DNA of 64,000 nucleotides from Chimaeribacter arupi (GTDB lineage Bacteria; Pseudomonadota; Gammaproteobacteria; Enterobacterales; Enterobacteriaceae), in the NCBI RefSeq assembly GCF_002858805.1, contig NZ_PJZI01000006.1:62001-126000 (forward strand), given 5' to 3'. The notes under the pieces were generated by a model that had not been told where the DNA came from, did no database searches, and saw nothing but the letters and a program-made list of their open reading frames with translations. Shown piece by piece: positions 1-8,629 of this stretch. Each line of letters starts with the position of its first letter. The first letter of the stretch is position 1. A program made the position numbers and the translations under genes.

Positions 1-106
1 GACACTCCTGTCATGACATTCTGCAACACGTCGAACAAAGGGCGATCCCTGCCACAGGACCGTCAGCCCCCGGATAACCTGTTCACTGGCTTGCCGGCAT
101 AGCGGG

Positions 107-676
107 TTACATCGACATCTGCTGGGCGGATTTCAGGTGCTGTTCAACCACCGGCGTATGCGCCTCGGCCAGGGCTTTCACATCCGGGTCCGTGATGTTT
201 TTGGCGTCACTCTGTAGTTTCGACAGCACCATCTCGTGGTCTTTAGTGCCGGCGTTTTCCATGTACATCTTGTCAAATGCGCTGCCGCTCTGCGCTTCCA
301 GCTTGGTGGCCATGGCTTTGTGCTCGGCGTCCGGCTCAGTCGGCAGTGCGATGCCTTTTTGCTGGGCGACCGTCTGTACTTTGGTCAAGGCACTGCCGTG
401 GTCTTCAATCATCTTCTGGGCGAATGCTTTAACGTCACTGCTCTGGGCTTTACTCAGCGCGATCTTGGCGGCGGCGATTTCGTTAATATTGGCCTGTGCC
501 ATGTCCTTCACCGCTTTTTCATCACCGGCGCTGAGTTTGGCACCCGATGCGGCCTGGCCTGCGGCACTGGTCTGCGCGGCGCTTGCCGGCGCCTGGGCTT
601 GCACTGCGGCAGTGCTGAACATTGCGGCGACTGCCGATGCGACGAGCAGCCCTTTCAAGGTTTGGCTCTTTTGCAT
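107..676 (-). CDS. DUF4142 family exported protein
   Basis: A 189-residue protein that resembles the DUF4142 family of predicted four-helix, ferritin-like envelope proteins; no biochemical role is established that I can name. The first 27 or so residues form a signal peptide (KGLLVASAVAAMF core, probable cleavage after VQA). A low-complexity Ala/Ser/Gly linker follows to about residue 50. The rest is a helical domain with the family's pattern of alternating KA, LS and AQ segments and a conserved HG-type turn near DHGSALTK. AGGAG lies 7 bases before the ATG, so the start is firm. It stands alone; nothing convincing is coded in the 106 bases between it and the window edge. Confidence 0.8.
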   Translation of the reverse strand: MQKSQTLKGLLVASAVAAMFSTAAVQAQAPASAAQTSAAGQAASGAKLSAGDEKAVKDMAQANINEIAAAKIALSKAQSSDVKAFAQKMIEDHGSALTKVQTVAQQKGIALPTEPDAEHKAMATKLEAQSGSAFDKMYMENAGTKDHEMVLSKLQSDAKNITDPDVKALAEAHTPVVEQHLKSAQQMSM

Positions 677-938
677 GTTATTCTCCTGATGGTCATGGGG
701 AGGGTAGGGGTCAGGTCATTAACCGTGCGCAACCTTGCAGGCAAATGACAACGGCACTATTCAGTATAGATGAACAATCCGGGGCGGCAGGAATGGCGGC
801 AGCGGGAGGCTGAAGCTGACGTGATAGATGCCCTGAACGCTGAGAATGACAAAAAACGGCCTGAGCAAACCCAGATCAGAACAGCGCGTTTTTACCGGCG
901 GGGGCATCATTCAACATGACGTTATCGGTAAGAGGGTT

Positions 939-1841
939 TCACGGCCGAGGTAATGCCCCTTTTTGGGCTTTTTCAAAGCCCTGTTTGTTTATCCTCATTG
1001 GCGTCACCGGCATACCATAAAAATCAAACGCCTCTCCGGTAATGTCCCCGCCAAGCTGGGTAATAATCCTGACCGTTGTATCCCGGGCTTCGATGATTAT
1101 CTCGTTATTGTGCTGGAAGCATTCTTTTAACGAGGTGAGGGCTAACCGTTTGCCTATCCCCATGCCTCTGTATTCCGGCTCAACGGCAAAACGCCCCCAG
1201 TGGCACTGATCATTTTCCTGCCAGCAGGCTACGGCGCCCAGCAGATATTCTCCCGAACGCGCTACCCACCATTTGCCTGCGTATTCTTCAGGGATGCTGA
1301 TGAGATGGTCAGGAATTTTCTGTTCATCAAAAAAGGTTTCACGTAAAAGACGGTCAACCTCTGAACGTTGGTTTTCCCGCAAACGCTCAATCAGGATCCT
1401 CTCCGGATTACGCGCACAGTTGCGGCGGAATGCCCCTTTACGGAACGTGCTTAAGCCTTTAACAAGGGCTTCTGCTTCATTATTTTCCATGTGCACATTG
1501 ATAAAGCTCAGGTCTTTATCGGCTATGCTATTGGCTTTTGATAATGTTGCCTGGCCTGCCGTTGTGATTCGGAAGTGTTTAACCCGTTTGTCTTTTGATA
1601 TAAAAAGCGACTCAACATAATCCTTCTCTATCAAAGCCGTTAACATCCGGCTTAGCGAGGCTTTATCGATAGTTAACTGAATTTGAAGCTCATTGAATGA
1701 CGTTATTCCGTTTTTGAACAAATAGGTGAGAAGATGAGCCTGCGTCAATGACAGTCCCGTCCCAAAACAGTTTTTATCAAGTAACCCCAGCTCTCTGACG
1801 AGATAGCGTAATTCAGCCCGGATGTCATGAATATAAGACAT
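939..1841 (-). CDS. MarR-family regulator fused to GNAT acetyltransferase
   Basis: A 300-residue two-domain protein. Residues about 1-100 form a MarR winged helix-turn-helix (the SFNELQIQLTIDKASLSRML segment is the recognition region). Residues about 150-290 form a GNAT acetyltransferase with the acetyl-CoA loop RGMGIGK. Such fusions are common in bacteria; the acetylated substrate is unknown. An in-frame ATG 42 bases further upstream is rejected because it lies upstream of the predicted -10 element, whereas AAGGG sits correctly before the ATG used here (MSYIHD). Two identical-core palindromes flank the promoter, so the protein probably represses itself. The gene is transcribed alone. Confidence 0.85.
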   Translation of the reverse strand: MSYIHDIRAELRYLVRELGLLDKNCFGTGLSLTQAHLLTYLFKNGITSFNELQIQLTIDKASLSRMLTALIEKDYVESLFISKDKRVKHFRITTAGQATLSKANSIADKDLSFINVHMENNEAEALVKGLSTFRKGAFRRNCARNPERILIERLRENQRSEVDRLLRETFFDEQKIPDHLISIPEEYAGKWWVARSGEYLLGAVACWQENDQCHWGRFAVEPEYRGMGIGKRLALTSLKECFQHNNEIIIEARDTTVRIITQLGGDITGEAFDFYGMPVTPMRINKQGFEKAQKGALPRP

Positions 1842-1855
1842 AAATTCCCTTATTG

Positions 1856-1868
1856 TTGATACTATCAA
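1856..1868. promoter_or_regulatory. proximal operator of the MarR-GNAT gene
   Basis: Perfect palindrome TTGATA-C-TATCAA, just upstream of the ribosome binding site and overlapping the predicted transcription start. It shares its 6-base arms with the distal copy at 1911-1925. Confidence 0.6.
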
Positions 1869-1873
1869 TTTTT

Positions 1874-1902
1874 TATTTAACATGGGGTCGCAATGTTGTC
1901 AA
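1874..1902 (-). promoter_or_regulatory. sigma70-type promoter of the MarR-GNAT gene
   Basis: Read on the minus strand, TTGACA (1902-1897) and TAAATA (1879-1874) are separated by exactly 17 bases. The predicted transcription start falls near 1867, inside the proximal operator. Confidence 0.65.
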
Positions 1903-1910
1903 TAATATTG

Positions 1911-1925
1911 GTTGATAGTATCAAC
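1911..1925. promoter_or_regulatory. distal operator of the MarR-GNAT gene
   Basis: Perfect 15-base palindrome GTTGATA-G-TATCAAC immediately upstream of the -35 element. Together with the proximal copy (centres 56 bases apart) it brackets the promoter. Confidence 0.6.
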
Positions 1926-1970
1926 AAAGTTGAATAACGGGTCTCCTGTGGCGGTGAAGCCTGTCTCTGC

Positions 1971-2801
1971 CTACATCTTTTGGCGATCTGCGCCGTAGGC
2001 CACGGCTTTCAGTGCGTGCAGCGCGTCCAGGCGCATCTGCAATGCCGCGTCAATATTGTCATAGGCGGTGCTGCCGAGCGGCAGGCGTAACGGGGGGCCG
2101 GCAGCATCAGCCGCGGTAATTATCGCCGTAACGCATTTTTGCGCATCCCCCTTAATCGCAAACTCACCGCTCATCAGCGCTGCCCGCAGTTTTCCTGCTG
2201 CCGTCTCACGGTACACGGGTAAGGCATCAGCGATATCCAGCCCCGCACCAAACTGCGTCGCCGTCGGCCCCGGCTCTACCAGCAAGAAGTCGATGCCGAA
2301 CGCCGCCACTTCCTGCCGCACCGCTTCGACAAAACCTTCTATGCCCCATTTAGTGGCGTGATACACACTGAAACCGGGGTAAGCGATTTGGCCCCCTTCC
2401 GAGGAAACCTGCACGATACGGCCGCCGCCCTGTTGCCGCATAAACGGAATCACTGCGCGAATCAGCTGGATTGAGCCGGTGAGATTGGTCGCGATCTGCC
2501 GTTCAATCTGTCTGTCGTCCAGTTCTTCCGCTGCGCCAAACAGTCCATAAGCCGCGTTGCTCACCACCACATCAATGTGCCCCGCCTGAGCAAATGCCGC
2601 TTCAACGAGGGGCCTGATGGTGGCCGTCTTGCTGATATCAAGCACCACCACCTGCAAATTATCACCGTATTGCACGCGCATATCCTCTAATGCCGCTTCA
2701 CGCCGGACACTTGCCACGACCCGATCGCCACGGGCCAGCAGGTTTTCACACATCAGGCGGCCCAGTCCGCTGGATGCGCCGGTAATCAGCCAGGTTTTCA
2801 T
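1971..2801 (-). CDS. SDR family oxidoreductase
   Basis: A classical short-chain dehydrogenase of 276 residues. It shows the Rossmann motif TGASSGLG near residue 7, the NAA-type turn (VVSNAAYG) near 85, and the catalytic Tyr-Lys pair in YHATKWG near 150. It should use NAD(P)H on an unknown carbonyl or alcohol. Of two ATG codons, the second (MKTWL) is preferred because GGAG abuts the first and lies 9 bases from the second. It is divergent from a LysR gene 85 bases away, a usual regulator/target arrangement. Confidence 0.85.
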   Translation of the reverse strand: MKTWLITGASSGLGRLMCENLLARGDRVVASVRREAALEDMRVQYGDNLQVVVLDISKTATIRPLVEAAFAQAGHIDVVVSNAAYGLFGAAEELDDRQIERQIATNLTGSIQLIRAVIPFMRQQGGGRIVQVSSEGGQIAYPGFSVYHATKWGIEGFVEAVRQEVAAFGIDFLLVEPGPTATQFGAGLDIADALPVYRETAAGKLRAALMSGEFAIKGDAQKCVTAIITAADAAGPPLRLPLGSTAYDNIDAALQMRLDALHALKAVAYGADRQKM

Positions 2802-2820
2802 GATTTTCATCTCCGTTTAG

Positions 2821-2834
2821 TGAACTGACGTTCA
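2821..2834. promoter_or_regulatory. candidate LysR binding site
   Basis: Inverted repeat TGAAC-tgac-GTTCA in the short divergent gap between the SDR and LysR genes. It has the T-N11-A form typical of LysR boxes. Binding is inferred only from position and shape. Confidence 0.4.
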
Positions 2835-2886
2835 GCTTAAAACAAATGATTGATGGCATAATCTCCCCAAACCGGCATGAGATGGT

Positions 2887-3804
2887 GTGAAATATTCAAC
2901 AATGAAACGCCCTTCCTGGAACGAATTACTGGCAGTAAAAACAGTGGCCGACCAGCGCAGTTTTCGCCGCGCTGCCGATGTGCTCGGGCTGAAACGTTCA
3001 ACGCTCAGCCATACGATCAAAGGGCTGGAGACGGCGCTTGGCGTGCGGCTTTTCCACCGGACAACCCGAAGCGTGGCATTGACCGAAACCGGCGAAATGC
3101 TGATTGAACGCCTGGCACCGCTGCTCACCCAGATGGATGAGCTGCTGAACGACGTGACCGCCAGCGACCATCAGCCCTATGGGACACTGCGCATCAGCGC
3201 CAGTGATGCCGCGATCAGCCTGCTGCTGGAAGCCATATTGCCGGCATTCATCCAGAAATATCCGGGGATTGAAATGGATGTCGTCGCGCAAGGCCAGTTG
3301 GTGGATATTGTGGAGCAGGGGTTTGATGCAGGCATACGGCTGTTTGAAGATGTGCCTAAAGATATGGTGGCCGTTTCCCTGAGCGGGCCGTTGCGCTTTG
3401 TTACGGTGGCCTCGCCTGATTACCTGGCCTCGCGGCCTGAAATTCAGCATCCACAGGATGTCATGCAGCACACCTGCTTACGGCAGCGCCTGCCGGGCGG
3501 GAAACGTTACCATTGGGAATACCAGCAGGATGAGCAACGGTTTGCCCTGGATGTTCCGGGCAGCCTGACCCTTAACAGCAGCGCGTTAATGGTTGAGGCG
3601 GCTGTTGCCGGGATGGGCCTGGCCTACGTGCCGGAGCGCTATGCCCGGCCGTGGCTGTCAACCCAACAACTGGTAACGTTGTTAGACGACTGGACGATAG
3701 CGTCACAAGGTATGGCGCTCTACTTCCCGCAGAATCGTCATATGCCCGTCGCGTTACGGCTGTTTATTGATACGGTAAACGCGACCCTGCGCCCCCGCCA
3801 TTGA
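2887..3804 (+). CDS. LysR-family transcriptional regulator
   Basis: 305 residues, a full-length LysR protein. The N-terminal winged HTH carries the RSFRRAADVLGLKRSTLSHT segment and the hallmark GVRLFHRTTRSVALTETG. An effector-binding domain follows from about residue 90. The first possible start is GTG; an ATG 15 bases later (MKRPSW) is equally plausible and neither has a clear ribosome binding site. It probably controls the divergent SDR gene. Inducer unknown. Confidence 0.85.
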   Translation: MKYSTMKRPSWNELLAVKTVADQRSFRRAADVLGLKRSTLSHTIKGLETALGVRLFHRTTRSVALTETGEMLIERLAPLLTQMDELLNDVTASDHQPYGTLRISASDAAISLLLEAILPAFIQKYPGIEMDVVAQGQLVDIVEQGFDAGIRLFEDVPKDMVAVSLSGPLRFVTVASPDYLASRPEIQHPQDVMQHTCLRQRLPGGKRYHWEYQQDEQRFALDVPGSLTLNSSALMVEAAVAGMGLAYVPERYARPWLSTQQLVTLLDDWTIASQGMALYFPQNRHMPVALRLFIDTVNATLRPRH

Positions 3805-3897
3805 GTTCCGGCCCTGGTCATAAAATCACACGGGTGAAAAGGGATACCAGGCCCTGACAGGGGGCCGCTTTGTGCCGGAAGCGGACAGCAGGGCGGG

Positions 3898-4794
3898 CTA
3901 ACGCAACCCAAGTGCCTCAATCACCGCGGCGATCTCCGCGCAATCCTGGGCAGAGAGCGGCTTCAGCGGGCGCGGTAAGCAGGTGGGGCTAACCAGCCCC
4001 AGCACCCCTGCCGCTGCGGCCATTACGCGGAGGCTGCCGCCGTGGCGGCGGAACAGCGCCCACAGCGGTGCCAGGCGCTCAGTGAGGGCAGTAACCTGGG
4101 CCTTGTCACCACGGGCAGCGGCGTCGGTGATGGCTTTTGCCGTCTGGGGGAACAGCCCGCCACACACCGAGTACCAGACCTCGCAGCCCGCGTTCAGCCC
4201 CAGGCCCGCAAAGGCATCCCCGCTGATCCCGAGGGTCACCGTGGCCGGGATCTTTTCGCGCAGTTGCTGTACGCGGGCGTTGGCCGCGGCCGCTTCCGCA
4301 GGCACGCCGGGGATCTTGATGGAGCCAATGCGCGGCAGTGCGGCGATGCGGCCGTGCAGCTCATCAGAGAAGGTGAAATGGGTGGTGCCGGGGTTGTCAT
4401 AAACGCAGACCGGCACGGAAACATGGCGCGATACGGTGTCAAACAGCCCGTAAACCTCCTCCTCCGTCAGCGTCTGGTAAGACATCGCCGGCAACAGCAG
4501 GCCATCCGCCCCGGCGTGCTGGGCATCATCCGCCAGATCCAACACCTGGCGGGTGCTGACCGCCCCGATAGAGACCATCATCGGGATCGCCCCGGCCTGC
4601 GCTTTCGCCAGCGCCGCTACCCGTTTGCGCTGTTCACGGGTCAGGTAGGCGTAGCTCCCGGTTGAGCCGAGCACGCCCAGTGAATCCACCCCCGCGGTGA
4701 CCAGGCGTTCCAGAAGGCGCTGGAACCCGGCATCGTCGATGTCGCCGTCCGGTGTGAACGGCGTCAGGGGGAAGGCACTTAATCCGTTGAACAT
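3898..4794 (-). CDS. dihydrodipicolinate synthase family protein (DapA/NanA-like aldolase)
   Basis: A 298-residue class I aldolase-fold (beta/alpha)8 barrel. Family features visible are the pyruvate-binding GSTGS loop (residues 43-47), the YDNPG motif with the catalytic Tyr near 132, and the Schiff-base lysine in GSIKIPG near 160. This subgroup condenses or cleaves pyruvate or related keto acids with aldehydes; the actual substrate cannot be read from the sequence. It is unlikely to be the housekeeping dapA, since it sits alone among accessory genes. AAGGAG lies 7 bases before the ATG. Confidence 0.8.
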   Translation of the reverse strand: MFNGLSAFPLTPFTPDGDIDDAGFQRLLERLVTAGVDSLGVLGSTGSYAYLTREQRKRVAALAKAQAGAIPMMVSIGAVSTRQVLDLADDAQHAGADGLLLPAMSYQTLTEEEVYGLFDTVSRHVSVPVCVYDNPGTTHFTFSDELHGRIAALPRIGSIKIPGVPAEAAAANARVQQLREKIPATVTLGISGDAFAGLGLNAGCEVWYSVCGGLFPQTAKAITDAAARGDKAQVTALTERLAPLWALFRRHGGSLRVMAAAAGVLGLVSPTCLPRPLKPLSAQDCAEIAAVIEALGLR

Positions 4795-4823
4795 GGCAAA
4801 CTCCTTCTTTTTTCGTGAGATGG

Positions 4824-4847
4824 AAAAGCGGGCGCGGGTCAGCGCCC
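4824..4847 (-). terminator. intrinsic terminator overlapping the end of rluF
   Basis: On the minus strand GGGCGC-TGACCC-GCGCCC is followed by GC and TTTT. The left arm lies in the last codons of rluF. Confidence 0.55.
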
Positions 4848-5708
4848 TTTTTTCTTGCGGCCGGGCTGGGTAAAGCGCTTGCGCCCGGCCGGTGCGCCGC
4901 CGGATTTGTCCGCGCTTTTCGGCGCGCTGCCGGCGGGCTTTTTCACCTGCGGTTTGGCCTGCACTTTTTTCGCCGGTTTATCTTCGGAGGTGGAGTTTTC
5001 AAGCAATTTGAAAAGGTCGATCAGCTCATCGTCGGTCAGGTCACGCCATTCGCCTTGCGGCAGCCCTTTCAGGCTGATGTTCATGATGCGCGTACGTTCC
5101 AGCCTGGTGACTTCATAGCCAAAGTGCTGGCACATACGGCGGATCTGGCGGTTAAGCCCCTGCACCAGCGTGATGCGGAACACAAACGGTGCCTCTTTTT
5201 TCACTTTGCACTTTTTGGTGACCGTGCCGAGCATCGGCACCCCGGCGCCCATCCCGCGGATAAACTCGTCGGTGACCGGCTTATTTACCGTGACCACATA
5301 CTCTTTTTCGTGATCGTTACCGGCACGCAGGATTTTATTGACCAGGTCGCCGTGGTTGGTCAGCAGGATCAGCCCTTGTGAGTCTTTATCCAGCCGCCCG
5401 ATAGGGAACACGCGTTTGCTGTGGTTCACAAAATCAACAATGTTGTCCTGCTCACCCTCTTCGGTGGTGCTGACGATCCCTACCGGTTTATTCAGCGCGA
5501 TCAACACCAGATCTTCTTCATTGCGCGCTTCAATCAGCCGGCCGTTCACTTTCACCACATCCCCGGCCGAGACCTGATCGCCAATCGTTGCGCGTTTGCC
5601 GTTAATAAAAACCAGCCCTTGTTCAATGTAACGGTCGGCTTCGCGACGGGAGCAGATACCGCTCTCGCTGATGTATTTGTTAAGACGGGTGGTTGAATGG
5701 CTCAGCAT
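4839..5708 (-). CDS. rluF: 23S rRNA pseudouridine(2604) synthase
   Basis: A 289-residue RsuA/RluB/E/F-type pseudouridine synthase. An S4 RNA-binding domain occupies about residues 7-55 ([20 protein letters not shown]). The catalytic aspartate lies in [11 protein letters not shown] near residue 107. The last 45 residues are a Lys/Ala/Gly-rich basic tail, as in RluF. RluF converts U2604 of 23S rRNA to pseudouridine. GGAGG precedes the ATG. Of the paralogues, RluF fits best by length, tail and the [13 protein letters not shown] segment. It is the clearest housekeeping gene here. Confidence 0.88.
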   Translation of the reverse strand: MLSHSTTRLNKYISESGICSRREADRYIEQGLVFINGKRATIGDQVSAGDVVKVNGRLIEARNEEDLVLIALNKPVGIVSTTEEGEQDNIVDFVNHSKRVFPIGRLDKDSQGLILLTNHGDLVNKILRAGNDHEKEYVVTVNKPVTDEFIRGMGAGVPMLGTVTKKCKVKKEAPFVFRITLVQGLNRQIRRMCQHFGYEVTRLERTRIMNISLKGLPQGEWRDLTDDELIDLFKLLENSTSEDKPAKKVQAKPQVKKPAGSAPKSADKSGGAPAGRKRFTQPGRKKKGR

Positions 5709-5816
5709 GGTTCCTCCAAAAAAAACGGACTATACCCTACGCCCGGCAGGTTGCGAAGCCTGGCCGCGGGAAATCCGCGCAGGCGGCTGAAGCGCATACA
5801 GGCCGCGGCCGTCCGG

Positions 5817-6392
5817 CTATTTTTGCTGCTGCCGGAAGCGGGCCACTTTGGCGCGGTTGCCGCACAGCGCCATGCTGCACCAGCGGCGGCGGTGCGCTTT
5901 GGTTTGGTCGTAGAACCACAGCGTGCATTCCGGATGCTCGCACTCCCGCACCCGCGCAAAATCCCCTTCTGCCAGCAAAGAAGCCGCCCGTTCCGCCACC
6001 GGCCCCAGCAGCGCGGCCGGTGTCTGTTCCGGATAGACGCGCGTGATGTGCAGCGCGCCGTCTTCCCCGGTGATTAACTGGTTGCAGCCCCCGGCCGCCG
6101 CCAGCGCGCGGTTCAGCGGCGTGACGTCCGGCGTGCGGCCGGCTTTTTTCTGCGCCACCAGCACCCGGAGGGTGTCACGCAACTGCCGTGCCTGATGCAG
6201 CAGCCCGCCGGGGGCAGCTGCCGCCGCGTGGCCTGCTGCCAGCCCGGCCTGCACCAGCCAGCGAAGGACATCCTCATCAGATTGCCAGGCGTCATGGGGT
6301 TCTCCCCCGGCTTGCGCCACGCTGTTGATGAAATCAAGCGCCGGGTGGTCGGCCAGAAAAAGCGGGCTGGTGGGGGTGGGGTGAAGAGACAT
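5817..6392 (-). CDS. CGNR zinc-finger / ABATE domain protein (probable regulator)
   Basis: 191 residues. The N-terminal half fits the ABATE domain (begins ADHPALDFINS). The C terminus carries the CGNR zinc finger (CEHPEC ... WCSMALCGNRAK) with four cysteines in the expected places. Proteins of this family are annotated as putative stress-induced transcription regulators; direct evidence is thin. It is divergent from an alpha/beta hydrolase gene, and the shared gap holds nested inverted repeats that could be its operators. GAGGA lies 6 bases before the ATG. Confidence 0.75.
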   Translation of the reverse strand: MSLHPTPTSPLFLADHPALDFINSVAQAGGEPHDAWQSDEDVLRWLVQAGLAAGHAAAAAPGGLLHQARQLRDTLRVLVAQKKAGRTPDVTPLNRALAAAGGCNQLITGEDGALHITRVYPEQTPAALLGPVAERAASLLAEGDFARVRECEHPECTLWFYDQTKAHRRRWCSMALCGNRAKVARFRQQQK

Positions 6393-6467
6393 CAGATTCC
6401 TCAGGCAGTGTTAACGTCATCTGACTGTAACCGATAAACAGCAGGATGAACAGTTACGCGCGGCAAG

Positions 6468-6554
6468 TTGTAACCGTTAAAAATAACATTGACAGGTTAC
6501 AAGATCCCGCCATACTGAAAATGTAACCTGTAAAACGCATTTTAACCGTTACAA
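6468..6554. promoter_or_regulatory. nested inverted repeats between the CGNR and hydrolase genes
   Basis: The inner pair is ACAGGTTACA (6492-6501) and its exact reverse complement TGTAACCTGT (6522-6531). The outer pair is TTGTAACCGTTAA (6468-6480) and TTAACCGTTACAA (6542-6554), 12 of 13 matching. A further GTAACC lies at 6427-6432. Five copies of one half-site in a divergent gap are strong evidence for an operator; which protein binds is inference. Confidence 0.6.
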
Positions 6555-6567
6555 CCCGGAGCCGCTT

Positions 6568-7455
6568 ATGACCATGTCCCCTGATTTCCCTGTGCGTTAC
6601 CTGTTTGCTGAGGCCGATGGCGTGCGGGTGTTTTACCGCGAAGCCGGTGACCCGGCTAACCCCACGCTGTTGCTGCTGCACGGCTACCCCAGTTCCTCGC
6701 ACCAGTTCCGGCAATTGATCCCGCTGCTGGCAGACCGTTTCCATCTGGTTGCCCCCGATCTGCCCGGCTTCGGTTTTACCGACGTCCCGGCCGCACGCCA
6801 TTATCATTACCGGTTCGACACCCTGGCACAGACGCTCACGGCGTTTGTGGATGTGCTGGGGCTGACGCGCTATGCGCTGTACGTGTTTGATTACGGTGCG
6901 CCGGTGGGGTTGCGGCTGGCGCTGAACTACCCGGAGCGGGTGAGCGGGCTTATCTCGCAGAACGGCAACGCCTACCTGGAAGGGCTGGGTGAGGCGTGGG
7001 CGCCGGTGCGCGCCTACTGGGACGATCCTTCGGCGGAAAACCGGCAAACGGTCAGCGACGCGATGCTGACCCTGGAAGGCACGACATGGCAGTACCTGCA
7101 TGGCGTGAAAGACCCCTCCAGTGTGGCCCCGGAGGGGTATTACCTGGATACGCTGCTGATGGAACGCCCCGGCAACAAAGAGATTCAGCTGGATCTGTGC
7201 CTGGATTACGCCAACAACCTGACGCGCTACCCCGACTTCCAGGCGTTTTTCCGCCAGGCCCAACTGCCTACGCTGGTCATCTGGGGCGAGCACGATCCGT
7301 TCTTTATCCCGCCGGGCGCGCACGCCTATCAACGGGACAACCCCAATGCGGTGGTGGAACTGCTGGACACCGGCCACTTTGCGCTGGAAACCCATGTGTA
7401 TCATATCGCTGCCCGCATCCGGGACGTGATCGGCAGCGCGATCACAAACTCGTGA
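6568..7455 (+). CDS. alpha/beta hydrolase, haloalkane dehalogenase/epoxide hydrolase type
   Basis: 295 residues with the alpha/beta-hydrolase fold. The oxyanion motif is LLLLHGYPSSS near residue 38. The nucleophile elbow reads FDYGAPVG, so the nucleophile is Asp near 108 rather than Ser. The catalytic His lies in DTGHFALE near 270. An Asp nucleophile is typical of haloalkane dehalogenases and epoxide hydrolases, so an ester substrate is unlikely. GGAG lies 7 bases before the ATG. Probably controlled through the repeats in the divergent gap. Confidence 0.82.
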   Translation: MTMSPDFPVRYLFAEADGVRVFYREAGDPANPTLLLLHGYPSSSHQFRQLIPLLADRFHLVAPDLPGFGFTDVPAARHYHYRFDTLAQTLTAFVDVLGLTRYALYVFDYGAPVGLRLALNYPERVSGLISQNGNAYLEGLGEAWAPVRAYWDDPSAENRQTVSDAMLTLEGTTWQYLHGVKDPSSVAPEGYYLDTLLMERPGNKEIQLDLCLDYANNLTRYPDFQAFFRQAQLPTLVIWGEHDPFFIPPGAHAYQRDNPNAVVELLDTGHFALETHVYHIAARIRDVIGSAITNS

Positions 7456-7557
7456 ACAGGAATCCACAATGCGCCGTAATCCGCTATGGTGTGTGAGGGG
7501 CAAAAAAACACGCCGCCTCACACCGGGCCGGGTTGCGGCCATTATTGGGGAGAATGA

Positions 7558-8550
7558 GTGTTGAAACAGAGAACCTTCGGCAAAACCGCACGCAGTGTGT
7601 CGGAAGTCGGCTTTGGGGCCTGGGCAATAGGCGGCACCTGGGGCGACGTCTCCCATGAGGATGCCAAACAGGCGCTGAATGCCGCGCTGGATGCCGGGAT
7701 CACCTTTATCGATACCGCGGATGTCTACGGCGATGGCCGCTCAGAGAAGATCATCGCGGAAGTGCTGCGGGAGCGGGGAGGGGCGGCACCGTTTATCGCC
7801 ACCAAACTCGGGCGGCGGCTCGACCCGCATGTGGCCGCAGGCTACAACAACGCACAGCGCCTCAACGAGTTTGTGGATCGCTCACGTGAAAACCTGGGTA
7901 TCGAGACGCTGGATCTGGTGCAACTCCACTGCCCGCCGACAGAGGTCTACTACCAGCCGGAGGTGTTCGGCATCATGGATGAGATGGTCGCCGCCGGGAA
8001 AATCCGCGCTTATGGCGTCTCGGTGGAGAAAATAGAGGAGGGGCTGAAGGCGATTGAGTTCCCGAACGTCTCTTCGGTACAGATTATTTATAACCTGTTC
8101 CGCCAGCGCCCGGCGGAGTTGTTCTTCCGCGAGGCACAGCGGCGCAACGTCGCCATCATTGCGCGGGTGCCGCTGGCTTCCGGCCTGCTGACCGGCAAAA
8201 TGCGCGCTGACACCGCCTTCGCCGCGGATGACCACCGCGCCTTTAACCGCAACGGCGACGCTTTCGATAAAGGCGAAACCTTCTCCGGCGTGCCGTTTGA
8301 GGTGGCGCTGGAGGCGGTGGAGGCTGTCCGCCGCTATGTGCCGGGTGACGCCACAATGGCGGAATTTGCCCTGCGCTGGATCCTGATGGAGCAGGCGGTG
8401 ACGGTGGTGATCCCCGGCGCGAAAAACGCCCAGCAGGCCGGGACCAATGCCCGCGCCAGTGCGCTCCCGGCGCTGGATGACGCGACCATGGCGGCCCTGC
8501 GCGAAATCTACCAGACGCAAATCGCCCCCTGGGTGCATCAGCGCTGGTAA
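7558..8550 (+). CDS. aldo/keto reductase
   Basis: A 330-residue TIM-barrel NADPH-dependent aldo/keto reductase of the YajO/Tas-like group. Visible are the FIDTADVYGDGRSE segment with the catalytic Asp and Tyr (about residues 52 and 57), the lysine in IATKLG, and LVQLHCPP with the active-site His. It starts at GTG with GGGGAG 6 bases upstream; an overlapping ATG is in another frame. Substrate unknown. About 100 bases separate it from the hydrolase upstream, so cotranscription is possible but not shown. Confidence 0.85.
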   Translation: MLKQRTFGKTARSVSEVGFGAWAIGGTWGDVSHEDAKQALNAALDAGITFIDTADVYGDGRSEKIIAEVLRERGGAAPFIATKLGRRLDPHVAAGYNNAQRLNEFVDRSRENLGIETLDLVQLHCPPTEVYYQPEVFGIMDEMVAAGKIRAYGVSVEKIEEGLKAIEFPNVSSVQIIYNLFRQRPAELFFREAQRRNVAIIARVPLASGLLTGKMRADTAFAADDHRAFNRNGDAFDKGETFSGVPFEVALEAVEAVRRYVPGDATMAEFALRWILMEQAVTVVIPGAKNAQQAGTNARASALPALDDATMAALREIYQTQIAPWVHQRW

Positions 8551-8629
8551 GCCGCGCCGCTGTCACACGGCGGGCGCACTCCCGGTATGTCCGGGGGGCG
8601 CCCGCGTTATGCCTTTCAGGGGCCGGCGA

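Noticed and set aside
1-106. A gene running off the left edge
   Set aside because: No frame in the first 106 bases shows recognisable protein features.
6454-7656. A long open frame on the minus strand opposite the alpha/beta hydrolase
   Set aside because: Arg/His/Gln-rich composition without any family motif. It is the shadow of a GC-rich gene with strong motifs on the other strand.
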